Below are positions 27,001 through 35,438 of a stretch of 64,000 nucleotides of DNA, piece by piece. The position numbers and the translations under genes are program-made. Each line of letters begins with the position of its first letter. Positions within the stretch are counted from its first letter, which is position 1. The DNA is taken from NCBI GenBank assembly GCA_964490845.1, contig CAZBED010000001.1, positions 682,001-746,000 on the forward strand. Reading direction: 5' to 3'. The DNA is from JADJSS01 sp964490845. Lineage in GTDB: Bacteria > Bacteroidota > Bacteroidia > Chitinophagales > JADIYW01. The notes under the pieces were generated by a model. The model had not been told where the DNA came from and searched no databases. It was given only the letters and a program-made list of their open reading frames with translations.

Positions 27001-30000
27001 ATCCGGCGGAACTCAATATACCACTGGAAGTCCTGCGGGTTATACAGTTTCAGGCGGAAACTTAACAACCCCTTCAAACTTATCAGCAGGAACATATGAT
27101 TTTTATGTGCAGGCAGAAAATGCCGCATTATGTTCCAGCTTAGCAAGACAAAAAGTAACAGTTACCATTAATGGATTGCCTTCAGATCCCGGTGGTTCTA
27201 TTTCTATATCGCCTTCAAATCCATCTTGTGGTCCTGCTACTTTAAGCTATTCCTCAGGCTATTATTGGGAAACTTCTACGAGTGATTTTACAACTTCCGG
27301 AAGAGCTACCTCTTCTAATTATACATTAAATTCTACAGGTACCATGTATGTAAGAGCCTACGACGGTACATGCTGGAGTGCCAATACCATTAACACGGGA
27401 AGTGTAACTATTAATACAGCCGTTGCTATCGGAACAGATCCAAGCGACCAGACTGTTACCACCGGTGCAACTGCAAGCTTTAGCGTATCAGGTGTAACAG
27501 GAACGGTTAACGGATATCAATGGCAGGTATCTACAGACAATGGCAGCACCTGGAATAATGTTTCTACAGGAACAGGAGGAACTTCTGCATCGTATACTAC
27601 AGCCACTACTGTTATTGGAATGAATGGTTATAAATACAAATGTATTGTCTACGGCACATCACCTTGTTCGGATGTTACTTCAGGTATTGCTACTTTGACC
27701 GTGAATGTAGCACCTTCCGGACTTGGTAATTATCCGTTTACCGGTACAACATGTACTAATTATGCACCGACAGGCGTAGCAACAAATCTTACACTTTCTA
27801 ATATAAGTCCAACAGGCATTACCTGTAACACTAATGTTGCAAGTAACATATTTGGCGGAAGCAGCTCCTGGGGTACTGCATTTAGTTCAGGAAAATATCT
27901 TGAATTTACTGCTACACCAGACGCTAATTTTTTATTAACGGCAACATCGGTTGTATTTGATGCGTGGCGTTCCAGTGCTGGTGCTCAGAACTATACATTA
28001 AGATCCAGCTTAGACAGTTATGGGTCTGATATAGCAACAGGCTCAGTAACAACAACACAAACAACTATTACTGTCAATTTAAGTTCTTCTTTTCAGAATT
28101 TGAGTTCTGCCGTAACTTTCAGAATTTATGGATGGGGTGGGAATAGTAGCGGTGACTACCGATTGGATAATATTACTTTAAACGGTTATCTTACTCCATC
28201 ATGTACCCCTCCTGCTGCTGCTTCAGGAATAAGCACCTCAAACCCAACTATTGATGGATTTAATATTGGATGGACAGCAGGAGCCGGGAATGGAACCATG
28301 ATAGTTATTCGAGCAACTTCTTCGGGTAATACCTTACCTTCCAGTGGAAGTTCATACACACCAAATCTGGCATGGGGTAGTGCCGCACAGATAGATGCCA
28401 ACAACCGTGTTGTATTCAGAAATTCAGGTACAAGTGCCGGTCCGGTCACAGGTTTATTAGCTGAAACACAATATACAATAACAGCTTATGAATATTCAAC
28501 CACAGGAAATTGTTATAATTTATCTTCCCCACCATCAACCACAAGGTATACTTTAAGTACTGAACCATCAGTACAACCAACAGGTAGTTTTACAGCTACT
28601 ACCTGTACCGACAATTCTATTGATTTAACGTTTCCGTCTATAAGCGGTGCTGGTGTAAGCAATGCGGATGGTTATATTATCATGATGAATGCAGGCAGTG
28701 CTCCGTCTAATACTCCAACGGATGGTCAGTCATATTCAGTAAATGCAAGTATCAGCGGAGATACAGTAGCTGCTGTTATAAACAGTACCGCTACCTCTTC
28801 TATCACTATAAGTGGTTTAAATGCAGGTGTGCAATATTACTTTACATTGATTCCTTACAATGCAAACAGTACACCCACTGCTCAAACGTTTAATTATAAA
28901 ACCAATGGCACCATTTTAGGTGCCAATACCACAACTTTATCGACAGGTACAAGCACAGCATCTGTTGTTACAACCGATGCTAGTTACGGATACACACAAG
29001 ATATTTTGTATGCCAATTATCAAAGCGACCCTGTTCCTTTATCCTCCGGGCAAAGTGTAGGTGTCCATAATATTATCATTCAGGACGGAAATGGCAGCTC
29101 TAATGACGGGGATAATCTTCCCACCCTTTTAAAAGGCATTACTTTTACCTATACCGGTACCGCCAATACAATCAGAAGCGCGGCATTGTTTACAACAAGC
29201 AATTCAAGAATAAGACCTGCGACAAGCATAGGTGCAAACACCATCACCTTTACCAATTTGCCCGATACTGTTACCTTAAAAACACCAACAGACAATTCAA
29301 ATATTCAGGTGATTTTGCGCGTTACTTTTAACTCTACTGTTACAGATAATGACAAATTAATTTTCACTGTTTCATCTGTTACAAGCGGGGACTTATGTTC
29401 TTACTCTCAATTTGGTTCAGCCAATGGCGGTGGCGCACAATCAGATAACGGTGCTAATACAAAAAATAAAATTGAAGTAGTCGCTACTAAGTTAAAATTC
29501 AGCCAGCAACCTTCTGATGCTGCAAATGGTGCCACTATGACTCCGGCTGTTACTCTTGATGCAGCAGATAATAATAATAATGTGGACAAAGACTGGAATG
29601 TAGCTGCCAGTGTATCCTGTTCTACGCCTTCAGCGCTGAACAGTAATCCGGTTGGCGGTACTATTTCGCAAGGGGTAACTACCATTGGTGCCTTAGTGCA
29701 TAATACCAACGGCACCTATACTTTAACTGCTTCTGCCGCCGGGTTAAGAGATACTACCAGTACCGCTTATACTATTTCAACGATTTTATCCGCTTACGGA
29801 TCTTTCCTGTCCGTGACTGGCAGTGGCAACTATACCAGCAATAGCAGCTGGTGCAAGTGCACTAACCTTGGTGGATGTACAGGTTATACGGTTAACAGTG
29901 GTGGATGGGGCGATCCTGCTACCAATTCCCAAACACCAATTGCCGGTGCATCCGGCAGTACTGTGTACATTCAGGGCATCATCACATTCAGTTCAGGAAC

Positions 30001-33000
30001 CGCAGGTGCAAAGAACGCTACAATTTTATCAGGCGGAGATCTTATCTTATACAAGGATTATCCGTTGACAGATTTAACAGTCAAGACCGGAGGTAGTCTC
30101 CATGTAAATTATGGAAGTATTTTAACCCCTGCCGGAACATTTACAGTAGAGGATAGTGCGAATGTATATTTAAACTCAGCGTTTTCCGGTCCAAGTTCTT
30201 CAATATGGGCCGGAACCGAAAACTTTTACCCTAAGTCTAATTTATACATAAATAACTGGAGAACGGGGGGTACCCCGCAATACCTGGTGGATGGTAATGT
30301 CACTTCCAATACACATAACGGTTATAAGGCCATGTTTGGAAATCTGTATATTGATGATTCCCAAATTACACCAGCAGGTGGTGCAGAAGTTACATCTTAC
30401 AACAACAATGGTTTCGGGGGAGGTAATTGGGATATGCTGGGTCCAAACAATGGTGATACCATCAATCTTACCCATGGCAACCTTGAGTTTGTCAGAACGC
30501 CTCTGAATGTTTCAGGAGATTGCAGTTGCGGTAATCCGGGAACTACTCAATACAGAAACCCACGTATTATGGGCAATGAAACCGGCACATTTGTAGTAAA
30601 CGTGCATGGTGATTTGAAATTAAAGAGTACCTGGGCCGGTACAGCAGTTTCTTCCACGGATGGCAACTATACACTAAATGTGGATGGGAATGTAGATATT
30701 GCCGGAGGAAGTTTTAATGTAAAGAATTCTACTTCTACCACTAATGGAATTAACACCTTGAATATTAATGGTAATTTGACAATGAGCGGGACGACTTCTT
30801 TATATTTAAATTTCGGTTCACTCAATACCGCCAACGGACAAAAGGCAGTTTTAAATTTAAAAGGTAATCTGACTGTCGCCTCAACTGCTACCATTCAAAA
30901 CAACGTATTTCCAACTGATGCTGAATTCAACTTTACAGGAACCAGCCCTCAGTTGGTAGATGTAGCATCTGTTCTTGCTCCTTCCGGCAAGGGAATTACT
31001 TTTACCATAAAAAATGGGGCCACTGTTCAATTAAAAAACAACAACTTCACTTATACTACTGCCATTTCAAGTTACCCGACTACATTAACCGTTGCATCAG
31101 GCGGCACCTTGGATTTTAACTGGAAAACCGATGGAACACCGCTGGTTGTCAGTGGTGCCTCCACGATTAATACATTTACTGCTGCTCAGGGTTCTACATT
31201 AAAAATCACTTCACCGCAGGGAATTGTAAAAAATACTGCTACTTATGGAAGTTCTAATGGAAATGTGATTGGTTTTGCAACAGGAAACAGAGATTACAAT
31301 CAGGTGGCGAGATACTGGTATACCGGCAAATCCAACAGTACGCATTATACTGGCGATGGCATAAACCAAACAGGGGTGGCGAGTGGTTTTGGGAAGGTTG
31401 TTATATGTGATCTACTGGATAATAACAAAATACTTACACCAACTGTAAAATTTGCTTTATCAAATGATTCCACTACATTCTCAGGTGGCGGAAGATTGGA
31501 TATTCGCAAAGGACAATTTATAGAAACTGAAGATGAATATATTTCAGGAACAGACGGAACGCTGTATATGTCTCCGGGTACTTTATATAAAATACCAAGA
31601 GGAAACAGCAGTTTTGTTACTAATGATGATATTCCGAGAATGTGCGGATGCGGTAACGGTTCTTTTCCGTATGTATTAACCGGCGGAACAATAGAATTAT
31701 CCGGAACAGGCAGCAACCATGCCTACCAGCGATTAAGGTCTGATAATGCTTCCTATAATTATATTAATGTAAAATACAGCGGAAGTAATACATTAGGTTC
31801 CGATTATAAAAACTTAAGCCAGCAAACCGAGATTGACTCCAACTTAATTATTACAGGTTCTGCCGTTGTAGATTGTTTTACAGGCGGGACAGGAAGCGCA
31901 GCATCGTTTGTAGGCAGAGGCGGCCTCACCATGGATGGCGGCCGTTTAAGAATCAAGAAATTTAATGAAGCCAACCCTATGCTAAGCGGATTCAGCAATC
32001 CTTATACATTAACAGGCGGAGTAGTTGAATTTTACGGAACAGGAAGTATTAACCAACAACAAATCAGAGGTAAGGATACCCTTGACAGAATAATTTCATA
32101 TTATAATTTGGAGATTAATGCGGATGCTGCCAATTATTCCACTTCTTCAGGCTTAGATAAAGCGGGTAATGTTGACCTTACTTCCAGTTTTTACCTGAAA
32201 AATGTAATGAATGTGAATTACCCCGCAGTATTGCGTATGGACAAAGATGATTTTATTTATGCTCCGTTATCCGGTGCAGGTTCGGAAGTAGTTAATATTA
32301 AAGATAATGCCGGATTGCTTTATGGCAATACAAATGGCATTACAAATGAAGCATCCGGCACGGGTGTAACAGTTGGGAATATTCGTACCTCTCACAGAAC
32401 GTTCTCCACTTCCGCCAGCTATGGATTCATAAGTCCGGGAAATATGGTTTCCGGCAACGGATTGCCTGCAACCATTAAAGGTCTGTATGTGTATAAAACA
32501 AACACTACTGACAAAGTCACGCTCACGAACACGGTTCGTGCAGACAGTTTGCTGAAAATGTACAGCGGGCATATCCTTACCGGCGCATCCAATATTATTG
32601 AATTAGGCAAGGGAATAAATACCGGCGAAACAGGTACTCTCAGTTATTCCGCCGGATATGTTGTGGGCAAAATGCGGCGTTGGTTTAACGGTTCCAATAC
32701 CGGTAACCCCACCGGATTATTTCCGATGGCCGATACAAGCAGCAATACCTTTTATAACCGCCACTTCCTGATGGAATTCACTACCCTTACCGGTACGGAT
32801 GCCGGATACCTCGATATCAGTTTCAACAGATCTCCTATGGGATTAGCCGGCATTCCAATCACAGGCATTCCTGCTACAGGCAGCTGTACCGATCCATTTG
32901 ATGTTACATCCACTGAAGATCAGGGATACTGGGTGGCCACACCGGAAACTTCTAAATTATCACCGGGAACTTATACCGCATCCGCAACGGGCGAAGGTTT

Positions 33001-33721
33001 TTCTTCTATCAACAATATGTGTCAATTGACATTGTTGAAACGGGTTGGCGGCGGCAACTGGACAACTCCGGGTACCCATTTGCAACCAACCGGGACAATG
33101 GCATTGCCAACCGTCTCAAGAAGCGGTATCAGCGGTTTCTCTAACTTTGGATTCGGCGGCGGCCCTCCCAATCCGTTACCTATTGAACTAACCAGCTTTA
33201 CGGGTACTTGCGAGGAAGATGGTACAGCGCAACTGCAATGGACAACAGCAAGTGAAAACAACAGTAAGGAATTTATCGTGCAGCGTTCGACTGACGGTGT
33301 TCATTTTGAAAACATCGCGGTTATCGCCGCATCAGGATTCTCTAATCAGCCGAGAAATTATTCCATCACCGATTCAAGTGTTGTAGCTGCCACAAATTAT
33401 TACCGTTTAATAGAATTGGATTATGAAGGTAAATCCACCATCTACTCCATTATCCTAGTGAAATGCCGTGAAGTGTATGGTATACATGTTTTCTACCACG
33501 ACCCAAAGATAGTGCTGGAAGTCAATTCCGATATAGACAAATCCGTTGCCATCCATGTATTTGAGATTTCAGGTAAATTATTGCATCAGGAATCTAAATC
33601 TGTAACAAGAGGCTATAATCGTTTCAATTTAGATATCCAAAACAAGTTGGCGGATGGTATTTATATCATACAATTATCAGACGGATTGAATGTCTCTTCC
33701 GATAAGGTAATAATACATTAA
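24014..33721 (+). CDS. Giant secreted adhesin-like protein with autotransporter-type repeats, T9SS type A cargo
   Basis: A 3235-aa surface protein with signal peptide MSKNYTILVLILLLFFSANAFGQ. In order: a jelly-roll-like domain (about 25-195), four autotransporter-associated beta-strand repeats at about 310-340, 410-440, 510-540 and 610-640 (for example LSGANTYTGATTVNSGTL), and an IPT/TIG domain at about 765-850. Ig-like domains lie at about 860-1230, a second jelly roll at about 1235-1395, and fibronectin-III-like segments at about 1400-1640. A long Gly/Asn/Thr-rich beta-helix-like region spans about 1930-2950, and the T9SS type A region runs from LPIELTSFTG near 3055 to the end (LADGIYIIQLSDGLNVSSDK). 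Base use is repetitive, which leaves long stop-free stretches on the opposite strand that are not genes. It probably acts in attachment or matrix formation; that is inferred from the domains. Confidence 0.9.
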   Translation: MSKNYTILVLILLLFFSANAFGQAASATWALTSDGSVSVSGSVSGASQAWGTQIATPTYGATNGCSAAASSGNNGWANSSLNTNAYYEYAISPTAGNNLTVTSVSFYYSVSGGSMNAAVYYSLNSFSSSSQLGSDITGFSNTSSTTQFTNSPSITVSSGQTLKIRVYGWGASASTRTFRNKTFVISGTTTAAATNLYWGGTTGTYSGAWTTGTPWGTTTSSGATTAWPGSGTYNANFNATTSGIATVPASISIAPNNTILNAATTFNTAAATNGVLSSTINLNANTLTTAPVTSTTLTLSGIISGTGGALTQNGAGTTTLSGANTYTGATTVNSGTLSISSIANGSSASNLGQSTNAAGNLVLGGGTLQYTGSSASTDRNFTLTAATTSTIDVTNALTISGAAANTSGALTKAGAGTLTLSGTNAYTGATTINAGTLQLGVNSALSSSTAVTLANTTGAIFDVNGKTQTIASLSGGGGTGGNVTLGAGTLTVNGSSSTSYSGIMSGTNGNLVKSGASTLTLGGANTYTGTTTVNNGTLSISSIANGGSASNIGQSTNAAGNLVLGGGTLQYTGSTASTNRSFTLTAATTSTIDVTNTLTISGSNTTTSGALTKSGAGTLILTGAYTHTGTNTFSAGELRLNPSGNLSLGAGTFTGGKLATTGIAATRTLTFSSLNVSNASSLALETTNGHRVTFTNAGTITSGLTITGWQGTYGVDFYGSVGRIFVGSDNTSLTCSQLSQIQFFDGTTTYASALNTEGELVPVKTPTITGITPSSATAGDPGFTITVDGTNFIDGISTVTWGGSARATTFVSATQLTATILTSDLVTATTVQVGVSNGCVASPSTQTFTINAPSNSITTSAGSFGPFCNGISNDVTLSFSKTGSFSGQYNIQISDALQNFPSDATSQLLTYVSSTSNSVTATIPSSFTAGTIYRIRVVNNTPTYFSSGDNGSNITINTTPTTPSCSTPAAVCQGNAVTITGAGSTGATTYTYWTASSGGTQYTTGSPAGYTVSGGNLTTPSNLSAGTYDFYVQAENAALCSSLARQKVTVTINGLPSDPGGSISISPSNPSCGPATLSYSSGYYWETSTSDFTTSGRATSSNYTLNSTGTMYVRAYDGTCWSANTINTGSVTINTAVAIGTDPSDQTVTTGATASFSVSGVTGTVNGYQWQVSTDNGSTWNNVSTGTGGTSASYTTATTVIGMNGYKYKCIVYGTSPCSDVTSGIATLTVNVAPSGLGNYPFTGTTCTNYAPTGVATNLTLSNISPTGITCNTNVASNIFGGSSSWGTAFSSGKYLEFTATPDANFLLTATSVVFDAWRSSAGAQNYTLRSSLDSYGSDIATGSVTTTQTTITVNLSSSFQNLSSAVTFRIYGWGGNSSGDYRLDNITLNGYLTPSCTPPAAASGISTSNPTIDGFNIGWTAGAGNGTMIVIRATSSGNTLPSSGSSYTPNLAWGSAAQIDANNRVVFRNSGTSAGPVTGLLAETQYTITAYEYSTTGNCYNLSSPPSTTRYTLSTEPSVQPTGSFTATTCTDNSIDLTFPSISGAGVSNADGYIIMMNAGSAPSNTPTDGQSYSVNASISGDTVAAVINSTATSSITISGLNAGVQYYFTLIPYNANSTPTAQTFNYKTNGTILGANTTTLSTGTSTASVVTTDASYGYTQDILYANYQSDPVPLSSGQSVGVHNIIIQDGNGSSNDGDNLPTLLKGITFTYTGTANTIRSAALFTTSNSRIRPATSIGANTITFTNLPDTVTLKTPTDNSNIQVILRVTFNSTVTDNDKLIFTVSSVTSGDLCSYSQFGSANGGGAQSDNGANTKNKIEVVATKLKFSQQPSDAANGATMTPAVTLDAADNNNNVDKDWNVAASVSCSTPSALNSNPVGGTISQGVTTIGALVHNTNGTYTLTASAAGLRDTTSTAYTISTILSAYGSFLSVTGSGNYTSNSSWCKCTNLGGCTGYTVNSGGWGDPATNSQTPIAGASGSTVYIQGIITFSSGTAGAKNATILSGGDLILYKDYPLTDLTVKTGGSLHVNYGSILTPAGTFTVEDSANVYLNSAFSGPSSSIWAGTENFYPKSNLYINNWRTGGTPQYLVDGNVTSNTHNGYKAMFGNLYIDDSQITPAGGAEVTSYNNNGFGGGNWDMLGPNNGDTINLTHGNLEFVRTPLNVSGDCSCGNPGTTQYRNPRIMGNETGTFVVNVHGDLKLKSTWAGTAVSSTDGNYTLNVDGNVDIAGGSFNVKNSTSTTNGINTLNINGNLTMSGTTSLYLNFGSLNTANGQKAVLNLKGNLTVASTATIQNNVFPTDAEFNFTGTSPQLVDVASVLAPSGKGITFTIKNGATVQLKNNNFTYTTAISSYPTTLTVASGGTLDFNWKTDGTPLVVSGASTINTFTAAQGSTLKITSPQGIVKNTATYGSSNGNVIGFATGNRDYNQVARYWYTGKSNSTHYTGDGINQTGVASGFGKVVICDLLDNNKILTPTVKFALSNDSTTFSGGGRLDIRKGQFIETEDEYISGTDGTLYMSPGTLYKIPRGNSSFVTNDDIPRMCGCGNGSFPYVLTGGTIELSGTGSNHAYQRLRSDNASYNYINVKYSGSNTLGSDYKNLSQQTEIDSNLIITGSAVVDCFTGGTGSAASFVGRGGLTMDGGRLRIKKFNEANPMLSGFSNPYTLTGGVVEFYGTGSINQQQIRGKDTLDRIISYYNLEINADAANYSTSSGLDKAGNVDLTSSFYLKNVMNVNYPAVLRMDKDDFIYAPLSGAGSEVVNIKDNAGLLYGNTNGITNEASGTGVTVGNIRTSHRTFSTSASYGFISPGNMVSGNGLPATIKGLYVYKTNTTDKVTLTNTVRADSLLKMYSGHILTGASNIIELGKGINTGETGTLSYSAGYVVGKMRRWFNGSNTGNPTGLFPMADTSSNTFYNRHFLMEFTTLTGTDAGYLDISFNRSPMGLAGIPITGIPATGSCTDPFDVTSTEDQGYWVATPETSKLSPGTYTASATGEGFSSINNMCQLTLLKRVGGGNWTTPGTHLQPTGTMALPTVSRSGISGFSNFGFGGGPPNPLPIELTSFTGTCEEDGTAQLQWTTASENNSKEFIVQRSTDGVHFENIAVIAASGFSNQPRNYSITDSSVVAATNYYRLIELDYEGKSTIYSIILVKCREVYGIHVFYHDPKIVLEVNSDIDKSVAIHVFEISGKLLHQESKSVTRGYNRFNLDIQNKLADGIYIIQLSDGLNVSSDKVIIH
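24935..25945 (+). repeat. Nested coding repeat: period about 300 bases within a 603-base duplication
   Basis: The GGTGCAGG-type core of the beta-strand repeats occurs at 24953, 25253, 25556 and 25856, so units are 300-303 bases (100-101 aa) apart. Units 1 and 3 encode nearly the same 100 residues (both contain NLVLGGGTLQYTG and FTLTAATTSTIDVTN), while units 2 and 4 differ more. This points to duplication of a two-unit block of 603 bases. Many third-position differences show that the duplication is not recent or that the protein has been held constant. Confidence 0.8.
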
Positions 33722-33742
33722 GCAGATATAGATTTTATTGTA

Positions 33743-34513
33743 TTAATCTAACAGCGCATCCAGCGGGCTGCTCGCGTGGGCATTGGAAGAAACGGGTGCC
33801 AGTTTTGCCTCATACGCCATTCTTCCTGCTATTACAGCCAGTTTAAAGGCTTCCGCCATTTGCACCGGATGGCTGGCCACGGCAATAGCCGTATTTACCA
33901 GAACAGCATCTGCGCCCAATTCCATTGCTTGTGCAGCTTGCGAGGGTGTGCCAATGCCTGCATCCACCACTACAGGTACATTACTTTGTTCTATTATAAT
34001 TTTTAAAAACTCCAAAGAGGCCAATCCTTTGTTGCTGCCAATAGGCGCACCCAGCGGCATTACGGCATGTGTTCCGACTTCTTCCAACCGTTTACACAAA
34101 ACAGGATCTGCATGGATATAAGGTAACACGATAAAGCCCAGTTTCACTAATTCTTCAGTGGCTTTTAATGTTTCTATCGGATCGGGCATCAGATATCTGG
34201 GATCCGGATGTATCTCCAGTTTAATCCAGTTGGTTTGCAATGCTTCACGTGCCGCCTGTGCCGCAAAAACCGCTTCTCTGGCCGTACGGACACCGCTGGT
34301 ATTCGGCAGTAAATTTACCGGTGTATTCTTCAGATTCATAAGAATATTATCTGATTGATTTTTCAGGTCGATGCGTTTCAGCGCCATAGTCACCAGCTCT
34401 GTCCCTGATGCAATAACCGCATCTTGCATGGTTTGTGGTGAACCGAATTTTCCGGTACCCAGAAACAACCGGGATGAAAATTCTTTTGCTGCTATTTTTA
34501 AACTCTTTTGCAC
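33743..34513 (-). CDS. thiG: Thiazole synthase
   Basis: Builds the thiazole phosphate ring of thiamine from deoxyxylulose 5-phosphate, ThiS thiocarboxylate and dehydroglycine supplied by ThiH. The 256-aa TIM-barrel protein has the start FSSRLFLGTGKF, the Schiff-base lysine in WIKLEIHPDP near residue 98, VLPYIHADPVL, PLGAPIGSNKG and DAGIGTPSQAA. It is separated from thiH by two plus-strand T9SS genes and from the rest of the thi genes by about 10 kb. Its own promoter is not clear. Confidence 0.97.
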   Translation of the reverse strand: MQKSLKIAAKEFSSRLFLGTGKFGSPQTMQDAVIASGTELVTMALKRIDLKNQSDNILMNLKNTPVNLLPNTSGVRTAREAVFAAQAAREALQTNWIKLEIHPDPRYLMPDPIETLKATEELVKLGFIVLPYIHADPVLCKRLEEVGTHAVMPLGAPIGSNKGLASLEFLKIIIEQSNVPVVVDAGIGTPSQAAQAMELGADAVLVNTAIAVASHPVQMAEAFKLAVIAGRMAYEAKLAPVSSNAHASSPLDALLD

Positions 34514-34622
34514 ACTGTAAAAGTAAACGGTAAAAGCGAGATTTTAGAATGTAGCCGATTATTCTTTATTAATTTCTCAAATCAAAAATAATCCGTAATT
34601 TTAATCTACTGAAAATGCCTTT

Positions 34623-35021
34623 ATGAAAAACCACTTATTTTCCTTTTTTCTTTGCCTGTTTGCGGTGTCGGGGTTTTCCAAATCATCCGTAGATAATTTA
34701 TCAGAACAACAAATCAGGGTATTACTCTGCCATAAATGGAAACTTACGACGCTGGAAGGGAAAGGCAAAAAAATGGATGTGCCATCATCTTCGCCTGAAA
34801 TCATTTTGCACTTTTTATCGAACGGAACGCTGCAGGAAAAAGCAGGTAACAAGGCCTATAATGGCACTTGGACTTATGACCACTCGAAACTAACCGTAAC
34901 TACAGTGGACAAAGATGGTACAGAGCAGCATACTATCGTGGATATTTCCGATGACAAACTGCGTATGAAAACTAAATTTATGGGTGTTCCCGTCATCTAC
35001 GGAATGCAGCGCCTGGATTAA
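34623..35021 (+). CDS. Small secreted lipocalin-like protein
   Basis: A 132-aa protein with a signal peptide (MKNHLFSFFLCLFAVSGFSK). The rest resembles the lipocalin-like small domain frequent in Bacteroidota: a start CHKWKLTTLEGKGK, the middle NGTWTYDHSKLTVT with the typical G-T-W-x-Y, and short beta strands to the end. No ligand or partner is evident. It ends one base before the convergent membrane protein gene. Confidence 0.7.
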   Translation: MKNHLFSFFLCLFAVSGFSKSSVDNLSEQQIRVLLCHKWKLTTLEGKGKKMDVPSSSPEIILHFLSNGTLQEKAGNKAYNGTWTYDHSKLTVTTVDKDGTEQHTIVDISDDKLRMKTKFMGVPVIYGMQRLD

Positions 35022-35022
35022 G

Positions 35023-35418
35023 CTACTTTACGATTCCTTTCAGTTTTGCCGCAAGTAACGGGATAAACAACATACACAACAAGCCTAACGGCATCAAGCC
35101 GCCCTGTGCTAAATTATAATCTGAAAAGATACGATCCCAACTTGCCCGGAAAACCAGTCTTCCCAACCCGATTTCAAACAAGAAGGTAAGAACAACCCAA
35201 CTGACACCGATGTTGATGCACTGTCGGGATGTACTGACTTTTATTCTTTGAACAAGCAGGTAAGTTACCATAAAGATGAGTAGCGCTCCGTTGACTACTG
35301 AAATCTGGCGGGCGGTAAAATCACCAACAGCAGGTGTCAGCCAAATGGTGCGCAAAAATCCATGGACAGATTCTATGAACATCAACAGTATCCAAACAAA
35401 AGAGCTCCTTCGGTACAT
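35023..35418 (-). CDS. Small integral membrane protein of unknown function
   Basis: A 131-aa protein with four predicted membrane helices (about residues 8-27, 40-58, 70-88 and 103-125). I do not recognise a named family or catalytic motif. It lies 20 bases downstream of the double epimerase gene on the same strand, so the two are probably co-transcribed. Confidence 0.75.
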   Translation of the reverse strand: MYRRSSFVWILLMFIESVHGFLRTIWLTPAVGDFTARQISVVNGALLIFMVTYLLVQRIKVSTSRQCINIGVSWVVLTFLFEIGLGRLVFRASWDRIFSDYNLAQGGLMPLGLLCMLFIPLLAAKLKGIVK

Positions 35419-35438
35419 ATATACAGAATTTTAAAAAA

